A stretch of 64,000 nucleotides of DNA from contig NZ_CP151802.1 in NCBI RefSeq assembly GCF_038446665.1, positions 3,162,001 through 3,226,000 of the forward strand. Reading direction: 5' to 3'. A program made the position numbers and the translations under genes. This document shows positions 54,530-63,958 of the stretch, one piece after another; position 1 is the first letter of the stretch; every line of letters starts with the position of its first letter. The notes below the pieces were generated by a model. The model saw only the letters and a list, made by a program, of their open reading frames with translations. It searched no databases and was not told where the DNA came from. Source of the stretch: Lysobacter sp. FW306-1B-D06B (GTDB lineage Bacteria; Pseudomonadota; Gammaproteobacteria; Xanthomonadales; Xanthomonadaceae).

Positions 54530-54739
54530 TCAGAGCGGCTGTACGGCGTCGGCCTGCAGACCCTTCTGGCCTTGCACGACGGTGAAGGAAACCTTTTGGC
54601 CTTCCTTCAGGCTCTTGAAGCCCTGAGTCTGGATCGCGCGGAAGTGCACGAACACATCCTCACCGTTCTCCCGGCTGATGAAGCCGAAGCCCTTGGCATC
54701 GTTGAACCACTTGACGGTACCGGTTTCACGACCTGACAT
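54530..54739 (-). CDS. Cold-shock protein (CspA family)
   Basis: The 69-residue product is a single cold-shock domain with RNP1 KGFGFISR and RNP2 DVFVHFRAI, starting [10 protein letters not shown]. It binds single-stranded RNA/DNA. ATG 54739 has AAGGAG nine bases upstream; an in-frame GTG at 54745 is less likely. The upstream gap of over 200 bases contains a hairpin and could be a long structured leader, as in other csp genes. Confidence 0.93.
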   Translation of the reverse strand: MSGRETGTVKWFNDAKGFGFISRENGEDVFVHFRAIQTQGFKSLKEGQKVSFTVVQGQKGLQADAVQPL

Positions 54740-54762
54740 TGGCACTCACTCCTTGAAACGTT

Positions 54763-54797
54763 GCTGGTTGAAAACGTGGCAAGCCACGTGCTGGTTG
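54763..54797 (-). promoter_or_regulatory. Hairpin flanked by direct repeats in the csp leader
   Basis: ACGTGGC (54774-54780) pairs with GCCACGT (54783-54789), and the hairpin is bracketed by two copies of GCTGGTTG (54763-54770 and 54790-54797). It ends 24 bases upstream of the csp start codon. A role in temperature-dependent translation is possible but unproven. Confidence 0.45.
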
Positions 54798-54955
54798 CAA
54801 GGAGGAAGCGAGGTGCAACGATGTAGCGGATCGATGATCAACCGCATCGGGCCACGATTCACGGTGACCCTGGCAAACACAGCGCCCGCAACGTAACCCG
54901 CGCTGGGCGAAAATGCAATCCGGGCAAAGTGCCCGTAGGAATGGGGTATAGCGGG

Positions 54956-55441
54956 ATGGATTTACAGGCACTTTATTACGTTCTGGCCGGGCTTCTGATC
55001 CTCGTCGGCATCGCCGGTACGGTGCTGCCCGCCCTGCCCGGCCTGCCCCTGGTATTCGCCGGAATGTTGCTGGCCGCCTGGGCCGGGGATTTCCGCGAGG
55101 TGGGCTGGGTCGTGCTGGTGATCCTGGGCCTGCTGACCGTCCTTTCCATCGGCATCGATTTCCTTGCCACCGCCGTCGGCGCCAAGCGCGTGGGGGCGAG
55201 CAAACTCGCCGTGGCCGGGGCCATGATCGGAACGTTTGCCGGGCTGTTCTTCGGCCCGATCGGTCTGTTCGCCGGGCCCTTCGTCGGCGCGCTCGGCGGC
55301 GAGCTCATCCACGGCCGCGAAGTCCGCCGGGCCACCAAGGTCGGTTTCGGTACCTGGCTGGGCATCGTGTTTGGAGTCGTGCTCAAACTCGGCCTCGCCT
55401 TCGCGATGCTGGGGCTGTTCGCGGCGGCCTGGTTCTTCTAG
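54956..55441 (+). CDS. DUF456 family membrane protein
   Basis: The 161-residue product has about five membrane helices and repeated Gly-rich turns, with the DUF456 hallmarks GIAGTVLPALPGLPLVFAGM and FFGPIGLFAGPFVGALGGEL, followed by HGREVRRATKVGFGTWLG. The family is widespread and uncharacterised. ATG 54956 gives a clean N terminus. It is divergent from csp across a 216-bp gap. Confidence 0.87.
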   Translation: MDLQALYYVLAGLLILVGIAGTVLPALPGLPLVFAGMLLAAWAGDFREVGWVVLVILGLLTVLSIGIDFLATAVGAKRVGASKLAVAGAMIGTFAGLFFGPIGLFAGPFVGALGGELIHGREVRRATKVGFGTWLGIVFGVVLKLGLAFAMLGLFAAAWFF

Positions 55442-55518
55442 CCTTCCTCGTTCACGGCCGGCCCGTGTTGCGATGCGACACTGGCTTGCGACGCCCGTCC
55501 CCCCTTTGCGAGTGACCC

Positions 55519-56688
55519 ATGCCGTCCCCCAGGCACGATGCCCCACGCAACCGACTTTCCCTGACCGCCTTCAGCCTGCTTGTCGCCACGCCGTTGCCGG
55601 CGCTGGCACAGACACCGGCCCACCCCATCACGCCGGAAGCCTGCGTCTCGATCGTCGTCGACGCCGATCGCCTGGCCTGCTACGACGCCGCACTCGGGCG
55701 CAGCGCGCGTGACACCCGCGGTGCCGACATCGCCGCGAAGGAAGCCAAGGCTATCCAGAAGAACCTGGAGCTGGCGGAGGAAGTGGTGCCCGAAGAACAG
55801 ACGCCGGCCCCGACGGGCAGCGATCTGTACCCGATGGAAGACACACTCGACCGCGCCATCGCCAACGCCGGCAAGGGCTCACTGCTCGACAGCCGCTGGG
55901 AGCTGGCCAAGGACTCCAAGCTGGGCACCTGGAACTTCCGCGCCTACAAGCCGGTGTACCTACTGCCCGCGTTCTGGAGCAGCGATCCGAACGAGACGCC
56001 CTCCTCGCCCAACCCGAACAACACGGTCAATACGCCGCTCGGCCTGGATTCGCTGGAAGCCAAGTTCCAGCTCAGCTTCAAGACCAAGGCCTGGGAGAAC
56101 ATCTTCGGCGACAACGGCGATCTGTGGATGGCCTATACCCAGTCGTCCCACTGGCAGGTCTACAACGCGGAGGAATCGCGCCCGTTCCGCGAGACCAACT
56201 ACGAACCGGAGGTCATGCTGACCTTCCGCAACAACTACCACCTGGGTGGATGGAACGGCCGACTGCTCGGCATCGGCGTGAACCACCAGTCCAACGGCCG
56301 CGCCGACCCGCTCTCACGCAGCTGGAACCGCGTGATCGGGCTGATCGGCCTGGACCGCGAGAACTGGGCGCTGACGGTGCGCCCGTGGTGGCGCGTCAAG
56401 GAAAGCGCGAACGACGACAACAACCGCGACATCGAGGACTACATCGGCCGTGGCGACGCCACGCTGGTCTACGTGCGCGGCGGGCACCAGTTCTCGCTGA
56501 TGGGCCGCCACTCGCTGCGCGGCGGCGACCGTTCGCACGGCGCGCTGCAGTTCGACTGGGGTTTCCCGATTTCCAACAACCTGCGCGGCCACCTGCAGGT
56601 GTTCGACGGCTACGGCGAGAGCCTCATCGACTACAACCACAAGGCGACCTACATCGGCCTGGGCGTTTCCCTGTTCGAGTGGTACTGA
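55519..56688 (+). CDS. pldA: Outer-membrane phospholipase A1
   Basis: The 389-residue protein has a signal peptide ending PALAQT, a roughly 100-residue periplasmic N-terminal stretch with a Cys pair, and a 12-strand barrel domain. The catalytic motif GVNHQSNGRADPLSRSWNR holds the His-Ser pair and the downstream Asn of the family. It ends with an aromatic residue (Trp-Tyr), as outer-membrane proteins do. It hydrolyses phospholipids mislocalised to the outer leaflet and needs Ca2+-dependent dimerisation in E. coli. Confidence 0.93.
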   Translation: MPSPRHDAPRNRLSLTAFSLLVATPLPALAQTPAHPITPEACVSIVVDADRLACYDAALGRSARDTRGADIAAKEAKAIQKNLELAEEVVPEEQTPAPTGSDLYPMEDTLDRAIANAGKGSLLDSRWELAKDSKLGTWNFRAYKPVYLLPAFWSSDPNETPSSPNPNNTVNTPLGLDSLEAKFQLSFKTKAWENIFGDNGDLWMAYTQSSHWQVYNAEESRPFRETNYEPEVMLTFRNNYHLGGWNGRLLGIGVNHQSNGRADPLSRSWNRVIGLIGLDRENWALTVRPWWRVKESANDDNNRDIEDYIGRGDATLVYVRGGHQFSLMGRHSLRGGDRSHGALQFDWGFPISNNLRGHLQVFDGYGESLIDYNHKATYIGLGVSLFEWY

Positions 56689-56802
56689 ACGGACTCTGCG
56701 CCGCGGCCCGATCCATCGTGACGTGAGCCGGTTCGCAACCTGCGCGACCCGGTTGTCCGATCATGACGATCCTGCGGAGATCGCGTGCACGGAGACGCCA
56801 CG

Positions 56803-57759
56803 ATGGACATGCGACGCATCCTTTCGCTCGACGGCGGCGGCATCCGCGGGCTGGTGAGCTGCCACTGGCTGGCGGGCGTCGAGGACGCCCTCGCCCGCGC
56901 CGGCAAGCCGGGACTGCTGAAGTCCTTCGACCTGCTCGCCGGCAGTTCCACCGGGGCCATCGTCGGCTGCGGACTGGCCATCGGACTGGCGCCGATGGAA
57001 CTGGCGCGGCTCTATCGCCAGCATCGCCACCTCATCTTTCCCGGCATGGCGCAGCGCCTGTGGTCGCGTGCCGGACGCATGTTCACCCAGGGGCTGTCGG
57101 CCCCGCGCTACGACGGGACGGGGCTGGAGGAAGTGCTGCGCAAGGTCTTTGGCGACACCCGGCTGGGGCAGTCGAAGATCCCGCTGCTGATCACCAGTTA
57201 CGACACGATTTCCCGCAAGCCCGTCGTCTTCAAGAGCTTCAAGCCCGAGCACGCGGACCTGCCGATGTGGGAGGTCTGCCGCGCCTCGACGGCCGCGCCC
57301 GTCTACTTCCCTGCACACCCGATGACGGTCGAAGGCCGGGCACGCGCGATGATCGACGGCGGCGTGGTCGCCAACAACCCGACGGCCTGCGCGATCGCCG
57401 AAGCCATGCGCAAGGATGTGCGCGTGGACAGCGCGCAGGACCTGGTGGTGCTCTCGGTCGGCACGGGCGAACGCAGCCGTCCGATCGACCTGAAATCGGC
57501 CCGCGAATGGGGCGCGATCGAGTGGGCGATTCCCATCATCGACGTGCTGTTCGACGGCAACACCGACGCGGTGGACTACATCGCGCAGCACCTCGTCGGC
57601 GACGGGTACTTCCGCCTGCAGGCCGAGCTGATGACCGGGCTGGACGACCTGGACGATGTGACCGCGACCAACATTGCCGCACTGGAGGCGATGGCGCAGG
57701 ACTACCTCCAGCGCGAGGAAACGCGGAAGAAGCTGGCGACGCTGGTGACGCGGCTGTAG
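56803..57759 (+). CDS. Patatin-like phospholipase
   Basis: The 318-residue product has the complete patatin active site: oxyanion loop SLDGGGIRG near residue 8, nucleophile GSSTG (Ser near 48) and Asp in MIDGGVVANNP near 180. It lacks a signal peptide, so it acts in the cytosol or is secreted by another route. ATG 56803 is preferred, with GGAG eight bases upstream, over GTG 56785. It lies between pldA and a fatty-acid hydroxylase, but gaps of about 110 bp suggest separate transcripts. Confidence 0.9.
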   Translation: MDMRRILSLDGGGIRGLVSCHWLAGVEDALARAGKPGLLKSFDLLAGSSTGAIVGCGLAIGLAPMELARLYRQHRHLIFPGMAQRLWSRAGRMFTQGLSAPRYDGTGLEEVLRKVFGDTRLGQSKIPLLITSYDTISRKPVVFKSFKPEHADLPMWEVCRASTAAPVYFPAHPMTVEGRARAMIDGGVVANNPTACAIAEAMRKDVRVDSAQDLVVLSVGTGERSRPIDLKSAREWGAIEWAIPIIDVLFDGNTDAVDYIAQHLVGDGYFRLQAELMTGLDDLDDVTATNIAALEAMAQDYLQREETRKKLATLVTRL

Positions 57760-57868
57760 TCACGGCCCGCCGCCCGTCCTCCGGCCCGCTCCGGCACGGG
57801 CATTTCGCTGATTGAGCGGCGCGGATGGAACGGGCATCCTGCGCGCAATCCACCGTGACAGGATGTCC

Positions 57869-58990
57869 ATGAGTCCACCCGTCGCCCGGCGTTTCCGACG
57901 CTCCTTCCTCGCCTACTCCTCGGCCCTGCTCGGCGTGCTGAGCCTGCTGGCGGTGCTGTGCTTCCACTTCCCGGAACTGCTGACGAGCAAGGAGTTCCGC
58001 ACCGCGTACACCGAGGCGTTCGCGCGCCATCTTCTGCTGGCCGGCCTGGTGGCGGCGTTCTGCATGGGGACGTTTGCGATCCTGCGCGGCCGCAATCGGC
58101 GCGCGGCCCTGGTGGGCGTGGGATGCGCGACGGCGGCGGTGCTGCTGGGCGGCACCAACGTGACGTTCGATGCGATCGGGAAGACGCCGTACTCGCTCGG
58201 TCTGGACTGGTTTGTGATCTCGCTGTTCTTTTCCGCGCTGGTCTTCGTGCCGCTGGAGCGCTACCTCGGCCAACGAACCCTCTCGCCACTGCGCCCGGGC
58301 TGGCGCACCGACCTGGCGTACTTCTTCATGAGCCATGTGCTGGTGCAGTTCATCCTGATCCTGGTGACGGCCTCCACCTCCACGGTCGCCGGACTGGCCG
58401 CGTTCCCGTCGCTGAAATCCCTAATCCAGTCGATGCCGGTGTGGCTCCAGTTCCTGCTTGCGGTCTTCATGGCCGACATGGCCCAGGCATTGCTGCACCG
58501 TGCGTACCACAACATCCCGTGGCTCTGGCGCTTCCACGCCGTGCACCACTCCAGCCGCGAAATGGACTGGCTGGCGGGTTCGCGCATCCATCTGGTGGAA
58601 ATCGTGCTGACGCGCAGCGCGGTCATGCTGCCGCTGCTGGTGCTGGGATTCTCGGCTTCGGCGATCAACGCCTACGTGATCCTCGTCGGCCTGCAGGCAG
58701 TGCTGGCCCACGCCAACCTGGGCGTCCGCTTCGGATGGCTGGAATACATCCTCGTGCTGCCGCGCTACCACCACTGGCACCATGCGCGGCACCGCGACTA
58801 CATCGACGTCAACTACGCCATCCACCTGCCGCTGGTGGACATGCTCATGGGCACGTTCAAGCTGCCGCGTGACCAGACGTGGCCCGCGGAGTACGGGGTG
58901 ATGAAACTGGAGACGGTGCCGCGCGGAATCGTGCGCCAGCACCTGATGCCGTTCCGCTCGCGCAAGACCTACGACGACCACGTCGCCTGA
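57869..58990 (+). CDS. Fatty acid hydroxylase/sterol desaturase family protein
   Basis: The 373-residue membrane protein has several helices in the first 200 residues, then the di-iron histidine boxes: HRAYHNIPWLWRFHAVHHSSREMDWLAG and YHHWHHARHRDYIDVNYA in adjoining stretches. These ligate the two irons of the sterol desaturase/fatty-acid hydroxylase superfamily. ATG 57869 follows AGGA at proper spacing; ATG 57863 is an alternative. It could hydroxylate or desaturate membrane lipids; the substrate is unknown. Confidence 0.88.
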   Translation: MSPPVARRFRRSFLAYSSALLGVLSLLAVLCFHFPELLTSKEFRTAYTEAFARHLLLAGLVAAFCMGTFAILRGRNRRAALVGVGCATAAVLLGGTNVTFDAIGKTPYSLGLDWFVISLFFSALVFVPLERYLGQRTLSPLRPGWRTDLAYFFMSHVLVQFILILVTASTSTVAGLAAFPSLKSLIQSMPVWLQFLLAVFMADMAQALLHRAYHNIPWLWRFHAVHHSSREMDWLAGSRIHLVEIVLTRSAVMLPLLVLGFSASAINAYVILVGLQAVLAHANLGVRFGWLEYILVLPRYHHWHHARHRDYIDVNYAIHLPLVDMLMGTFKLPRDQTWPAEYGVMKLETVPRGIVRQHLMPFRSRKTYDDHVA

Positions 58991-58998
58991 TCGAGCCC

Positions 58999-59024
58999 AC
59001 CCTCTCCCGCGAACGGGAGAGGGT
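58999..59024. repeat. Perfect 11-bp palindromic hairpin repeat
   Basis: ACCCTCTCCCG (58999-59009) pairs with CGGGAGAGGGT (59014-59024) around CGAA, between convergent genes. It resembles the palindrome at 10906-10928 and may serve as a shared terminator despite lacking T tracts. Confidence 0.7.
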
Positions 59025-59049
59025 CATCCGGCGGAGCGAGGCGTAGGAC

Positions 59050-60600
59050 TTACGCCACCACGACCGGAATCTTGCCGATCTTCGCCTGCCATTCGCGCGG
59101 GCCGGTGTTGTGCACGGACTCGCCGGTGGAATCCACGGCGACGGTGACCGGCATGTCCTGCACTTCGAACTCGTAGATCGCTTCCATGCCCAGATCGGCG
59201 AAACCGACGACCTTCGCCGCCTTGATCGCCTTCGAAACGAGGTACGCCGCGCCGCCGACCGCCATCAGGTAGGCCGACTGGTGCTTGCGGATCGCCTCGA
59301 TCGCCGTCGGGCCGCGTTCGGCCTTGCCGACCATGCCCAGCAGGCCGGTCTGCGCCAGCACCTGCTCGGTGAACTTGTCCATGCGCGTGGCGGTGGTCGG
59401 GCCGGCGGGGCCGACGACTTCATCGCGCACCGGATCGACCGGGCCGACGTAGTAGATGAAGCGGCCGCGCAGATCGACCGGCAGCGCTTCGCCCTTGTTG
59501 AGCATGTCGACCATGCGCTTGTGCGCGGCGTCGCGGCCGGTCAGCAGCTTGCCGTTGAGCAGCAGCACTTCGCCCGGCTTCCAGCTGGCGACGTCTTCCT
59601 TGGTCAGCGTGTCGAGGTTGACGCGACGGCCCTTGGAGGCGTCGTAGGTCAGCTCCGGCCAGTCGGCCAGCGACGGCGGATCCAGCATCACCGGGCCGCT
59701 GCCGTCCAGCGTGAAATGCGCGTGGCGCGTGGCGGCGCAGTTCGGAATCAGCGCGACCGGCAGGTTCGCCGCGTGCGTCGGGTAATCCTTGACCTTGATA
59801 TCGAGCACCGTGGTCAGACCGCCCAGGCCCTGCGCGCCGATGCCCAGCGCGTTGACCTTCTCGTACAGCTCCAGGCGCAGTTCCTCGGCACGGTTGGATG
59901 CGCCGCGGGCCTGCAGATCGGTGATGTCGATCGGCTCCATCAGCGCTTCCTTGGCCAGCAGCATCGCCTTCTCCGCGGTACCGCCGATGCCGATGCCGAG
60001 CATGCCCGGCGGGCACCAGCCGGCGCCCATCGTCGGCACGGTCTTGAGCACCCAGTCGACGATGGAGTCGGACGGGTTGAGCATCGCGAACTTCGACTTC
60101 GCCTCCGAACCGCCGCCCTTCGCGGCGACGATCACGTCCACCGTATTGCCCGGCACGACCTTCACGTTGACCACGCCGGGCGTGTTGTCCTTCGTGTTGG
60201 TGCGCTTGCCGGCGGGGTCGGCCAGCACCGAGGCGCGCAGCTTGTTGTCCGGGTGGTTGTAGGCGCGGCGCACGCCTTCGTGGACCATGTCCTCCACGCC
60301 CATCGTGGCGTCGTCCCAGCGCACGTTCATGCCGATCTCGAGGAACACGGTGACGATGCCGGTGTCCTGGCAGATCGGGCGGTGGCCCTCGGCGCACATG
60401 CGCGAGTTGATCAGGATCTGGGCGATGGCGTCCTTCGCCGCCGGCGACTCCTCGCGCTCGTACGCGGCGGCGAGGTTCTGGATGTAGTCGACCGGGTGGT
60501 AGTAGCTGATGTACTGCAGCGCGTCCGCGACGGACTGGATCAGGTCTTCCTGACGGATGGACACGGGCTGGCTGGACGGCTGAGGTGCGGTCTTGCTCAC
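59050..60600 (-). CDS. fumA: Fumarate hydratase, class I (4Fe-4S)
   Basis: The 516-residue enzyme interconverts fumarate and malate in the TCA cycle. The class I alpha part has RPICQDTGIVTVFLEIG and ALIPNCAATRHAHFTLDG with cluster-binding Cys, and the beta part has LNGKLLTGRDAAHKRM, FIYYVGPVDPVRDEVVGPAG-type sequence and KVVGFADLGMEAIYEFEV. Because the 4Fe-4S cluster is oxygen-sensitive, its neighbour, an IscA-type carrier encoded 106 bp upstream on the same strand, is functionally suggestive. Confidence 0.94.
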   Translation of the reverse strand: MSKTAPQPSSQPVSIRQEDLIQSVADALQYISYYHPVDYIQNLAAAYEREESPAAKDAIAQILINSRMCAEGHRPICQDTGIVTVFLEIGMNVRWDDATMGVEDMVHEGVRRAYNHPDNKLRASVLADPAGKRTNTKDNTPGVVNVKVVPGNTVDVIVAAKGGGSEAKSKFAMLNPSDSIVDWVLKTVPTMGAGWCPPGMLGIGIGGTAEKAMLLAKEALMEPIDITDLQARGASNRAEELRLELYEKVNALGIGAQGLGGLTTVLDIKVKDYPTHAANLPVALIPNCAATRHAHFTLDGSGPVMLDPPSLADWPELTYDASKGRRVNLDTLTKEDVASWKPGEVLLLNGKLLTGRDAAHKRMVDMLNKGEALPVDLRGRFIYYVGPVDPVRDEVVGPAGPTTATRMDKFTEQVLAQTGLLGMVGKAERGPTAIEAIRKHQSAYLMAVGGAAYLVSKAIKAAKVVGFADLGMEAIYEFEVQDMPVTVAVDSTGESVHNTGPREWQAKIGKIPVVVA

Positions 60601-60677
60601 GGCGGGCTTTCAGGGCTGGCGGCGGAACCGCCATTCTAGCCCGTCGGCCGAGCCCCACCCCTCGCGCGGGATGGGCA

Positions 60678-60694
60678 GGCCGCCGCAGGCGGCC
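60678..60694. repeat. Short GGCCGCC hairpin repeat
   Basis: GGCCGCC (60678-60684) pairs with GGCGGCC (60688-60694) around GCA, in the gap between fumarase and the IscA-type gene; a like unit lies at 10932-10948. Confidence 0.55.
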
Positions 60695-60706
60695 GGGAAT
60701 CGGGTA

Positions 60707-61045
60707 TCAGGCCGCGTCGGCCTTGGTCGTGAAGCTCTCGCCGCAGCCGCATTCGGCCGTGACGTTCGGGTTGCGGAACAGGAACTGCTCGCCCAGCCGC
60801 TGCTTGACCAGGTCGATTTCCGTGCCGTCCACCAGCGGCAGGCTCAGCGCGTCGACGTAAACGCGCACGCCCTCCTGCTCGAACACCGTGTCGTCAGCGC
60901 CCTGCTCGCGGGTCAGGTCGGCCTTGTACTGCCAGCCCGAACAGCCCGTGCGGGTCACGCCGAAGCGCAGGCCGATCGCGCCGGGATCTTCGACGAGATA
61001 GCGCTGGACGCGGGCGAGAGCGGCGGGAGCGAGGGTGACGGCCAT
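60707..61045 (-). CDS. IscA/ErpA-type iron-sulfur cluster assembly protein
   Basis: The 112-residue product is a HesB/IscA-fold A-type carrier with the three conserved cysteines: one in RTGCSGWQYKADL near 35 and two in AECGCGESF near 99-101. A-type carriers pass Fe-S clusters to target enzymes. It is alone, not in an isc or suf operon, which fits an ErpA or generic carrier role; the exact class is undetermined. It is divergent from asnS and upstream of fumarase. Confidence 0.9.
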   Translation of the reverse strand: MAVTLAPAALARVQRYLVEDPGAIGLRFGVTRTGCSGWQYKADLTREQGADDTVFEQEGVRVYVDALSLPLVDGTEIDLVKQRLGEQFLFRNPNVTAECGCGESFTTKADAA

Positions 61046-61177
61046 TAAAGGACTCCGGCTGACATCAATGAGTTACTGCGCGGGATTACCGCATGGGGAT
61101 TATAGCGACGTGGTGCCGGGCGTTCGGTAAACTCCGGCCTTTCCCCTAATTGGCCCGAAGCGGCAAGGATTCAAGGC

Positions 61178-62578
<1,401 letters not shown>

Positions 62579-62588
62579 TGCGATCTAC

Positions 62589-62699
62589 GGGATTGGAGAT
62601 TCGGGATTCGAGATTGGTAAAACGCGCGTCCCGCCGTTCTGATGTTGCCCAACACGTCGCGTCGCTTTTGCGAATCCCCAATCCCCAATCCCGAATCCC
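62589..62699. repeat. Inverted pair of GGGATTCGG-type repeats
   Basis: The stretch 62589-62617 (GGGATTGGAGATTCGGGATT and onward) is an imperfect inverted copy of 62671-62699, with a 53-bp spacer. Units of GGGATT plus CGG/GGG tandemly repeat in each arm. It lies between asnS and a small membrane-protein gene. Confidence 0.7.
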
Positions 62700-62705
62700 A
62701 CGCCT

Positions 62706-63011
62706 GTGATCCTGTTCTTCTCCCTGCTCTTCGTCGCCATCGCCATCGCCGGCTTCTGCGCGTTCGTGATCTTCTGGCCGTTGTCGCTGGTGCACATCCG
62801 CGACCGCCATCCGCAGTTGCAGGCGCAGTTGGGCGAAGGCGCGTTCGCGCGGCCGTCGGCGTGGGGCTGGCTGCTGCGTCGTGGCTACCTGTCGGTGCAC
62901 GACGGCAACCTCAACGGTCTTGCGAGCCCCGCCAGGATCTCGCTGTTGACCATCATCGGCGGCCTCGTATGCGCCGCCCTGCTCTGGCTTCTTGCCGTGG
63001 TGATCGGATGA
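62706..63011 (+). CDS. Small membrane protein, function unknown
   Basis: The 101-residue product has an N-terminal helix (ILFFSLLFVAIAIAGFCAFVIF), a central charged region (HIRDRHPQLQAQLGEGAF), and a C-terminal helix (LLTIIGGLVCAALLWLLAVV). The frame starts with GTG at 62706. I do not recognise a family; the layout resembles universal-stress-protein-B-like proteins. Its stop overlaps the start of the next gene by four bases (ATGA). Confidence 0.6.
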   Translation: MILFFSLLFVAIAIAGFCAFVIFWPLSLVHIRDRHPQLQAQLGEGAFARPSAWGWLLRRGYLSVHDGNLNGLASPARISLLTIIGGLVCAALLWLLAVVIG

Positions 63012-63316
63012 ACGACAACGTCAACGACCAGTGGTGGCTCGCCACGATCGGCCGCACGCTGATCTGGGCACGCCTGCGCATGCTCGACGCCGGCACCGCC
63101 GAAGTGCTCGACAGCGACGGCGTCCTCCAGCCGTACGACAGCGAGGACAGCGCACGCGCTGCGCTGATGGACGCGGAGTTCGTCGCACTCGACGGCCTCG
63201 ACGACGACGACGCGCGCAATCGCGGCTTCACGCTGGACGAACTCGTCCCGCCCAGCGGCGAAGGCCTCGACGTGCTGCGCCCGCAGATGGTCCAGCAGCT
63301 TCCCTCGCGGCACTGA
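63008..63316 (+). CDS. Hypothetical acidic protein
   Basis: The 102-residue acidic product (NDQWWLATIGRTLIWARLR at the start, LDGLDDDDARNRGFTLDELVPP near 65) has no motif I recognise; Trp-rich start and Asp-rich middle. It is coupled to the small membrane-protein gene and precedes the FMN protein gene by 8 bp, so the three form one operon. Confidence 0.6.
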   Translation: MNDNVNDQWWLATIGRTLIWARLRMLDAGTAEVLDSDGVLQPYDSEDSARAALMDAEFVALDGLDDDDARNRGFTLDELVPPSGEGLDVLRPQMVQQLPSRH

Positions 63317-63324
63317 CCATCGCC

Positions 63325-63957
63325 ATGTACCTGCCCCGCGCCTTCGCCGAACACGATCTCGAAGCGCTGGACCGGTTGGCGCAACGCGACCGCTTCATCA
63401 CGCTGGTCACCGTGCGTGACGGCGAACCGACCGTCAGCCACCTGCCCGTGCTCTATCGCCGCAACGGCGAACACGTCGAACTGATCGGCCACTGGGCCCG
63501 ACCCAATCCGCAGGCGAAACACGCCGGCCCCGCGCTGGCGATCTTCCACGGCCCGCACGCGTACGTCTCGCCCGGCTGGTATCCCGACAAGGAAGAAGCC
63601 GCGCGCGTGCCGACCTGGAACTACGCGGTCGCCCACCTGCGCGGCACGATGTCGACGTTCGAGGACGAAGCCTCGCTGGCGGCGGTCGTCGACGGATTGA
63701 GCGTGGATCACGAAGCCACGGTGGGCGGCGACTGGCGTTTCGAATTCGAACGCGACGACCTGCGCCGCCAGTTGCGCGGCATCGTTGGATTCCGGTTCGT
63801 CGCCGACTCGATCACGCTGAAGTTCAAGCTCAGCCAGAACCATCCGATGGCCAACTGCGAAGCCGTGGCCACCCGGCTCGAATCGCAATCGCGCGACGCC
63901 AGCCGCGACACCGCCGCGCTGATGCGCGAACGCATGAACGAACGACAAGGAGACTGA
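63325..63957 (+). CDS. FMN-binding negative transcriptional regulator-like protein (PaiB family)
   Basis: The 210-residue product has the PaiB/FMN-binding split-barrel pattern: ALDRLAQRDRFITLVTVRDG, HLPVLYRRNGEHVELIGHWARPNPQ, LAIFHGPHAYVSPGWYP, VPTWNYAVAHLRG, LRGIVGFRF and KLSQNHP. Some members affect protease gene expression or polyamine handling; an enzymatic flavin role is equally possible. ATG 63325 agrees with the family start MYLPRAF. Confidence 0.88.
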   Translation: MYLPRAFAEHDLEALDRLAQRDRFITLVTVRDGEPTVSHLPVLYRRNGEHVELIGHWARPNPQAKHAGPALAIFHGPHAYVSPGWYPDKEEAARVPTWNYAVAHLRGTMSTFEDEASLAAVVDGLSVDHEATVGGDWRFEFERDDLRRQLRGIVGFRFVADSITLKFKLSQNHPMANCEAVATRLESQSRDASRDTAALMRERMNERQGD

Positions 63958-63958
63958 C

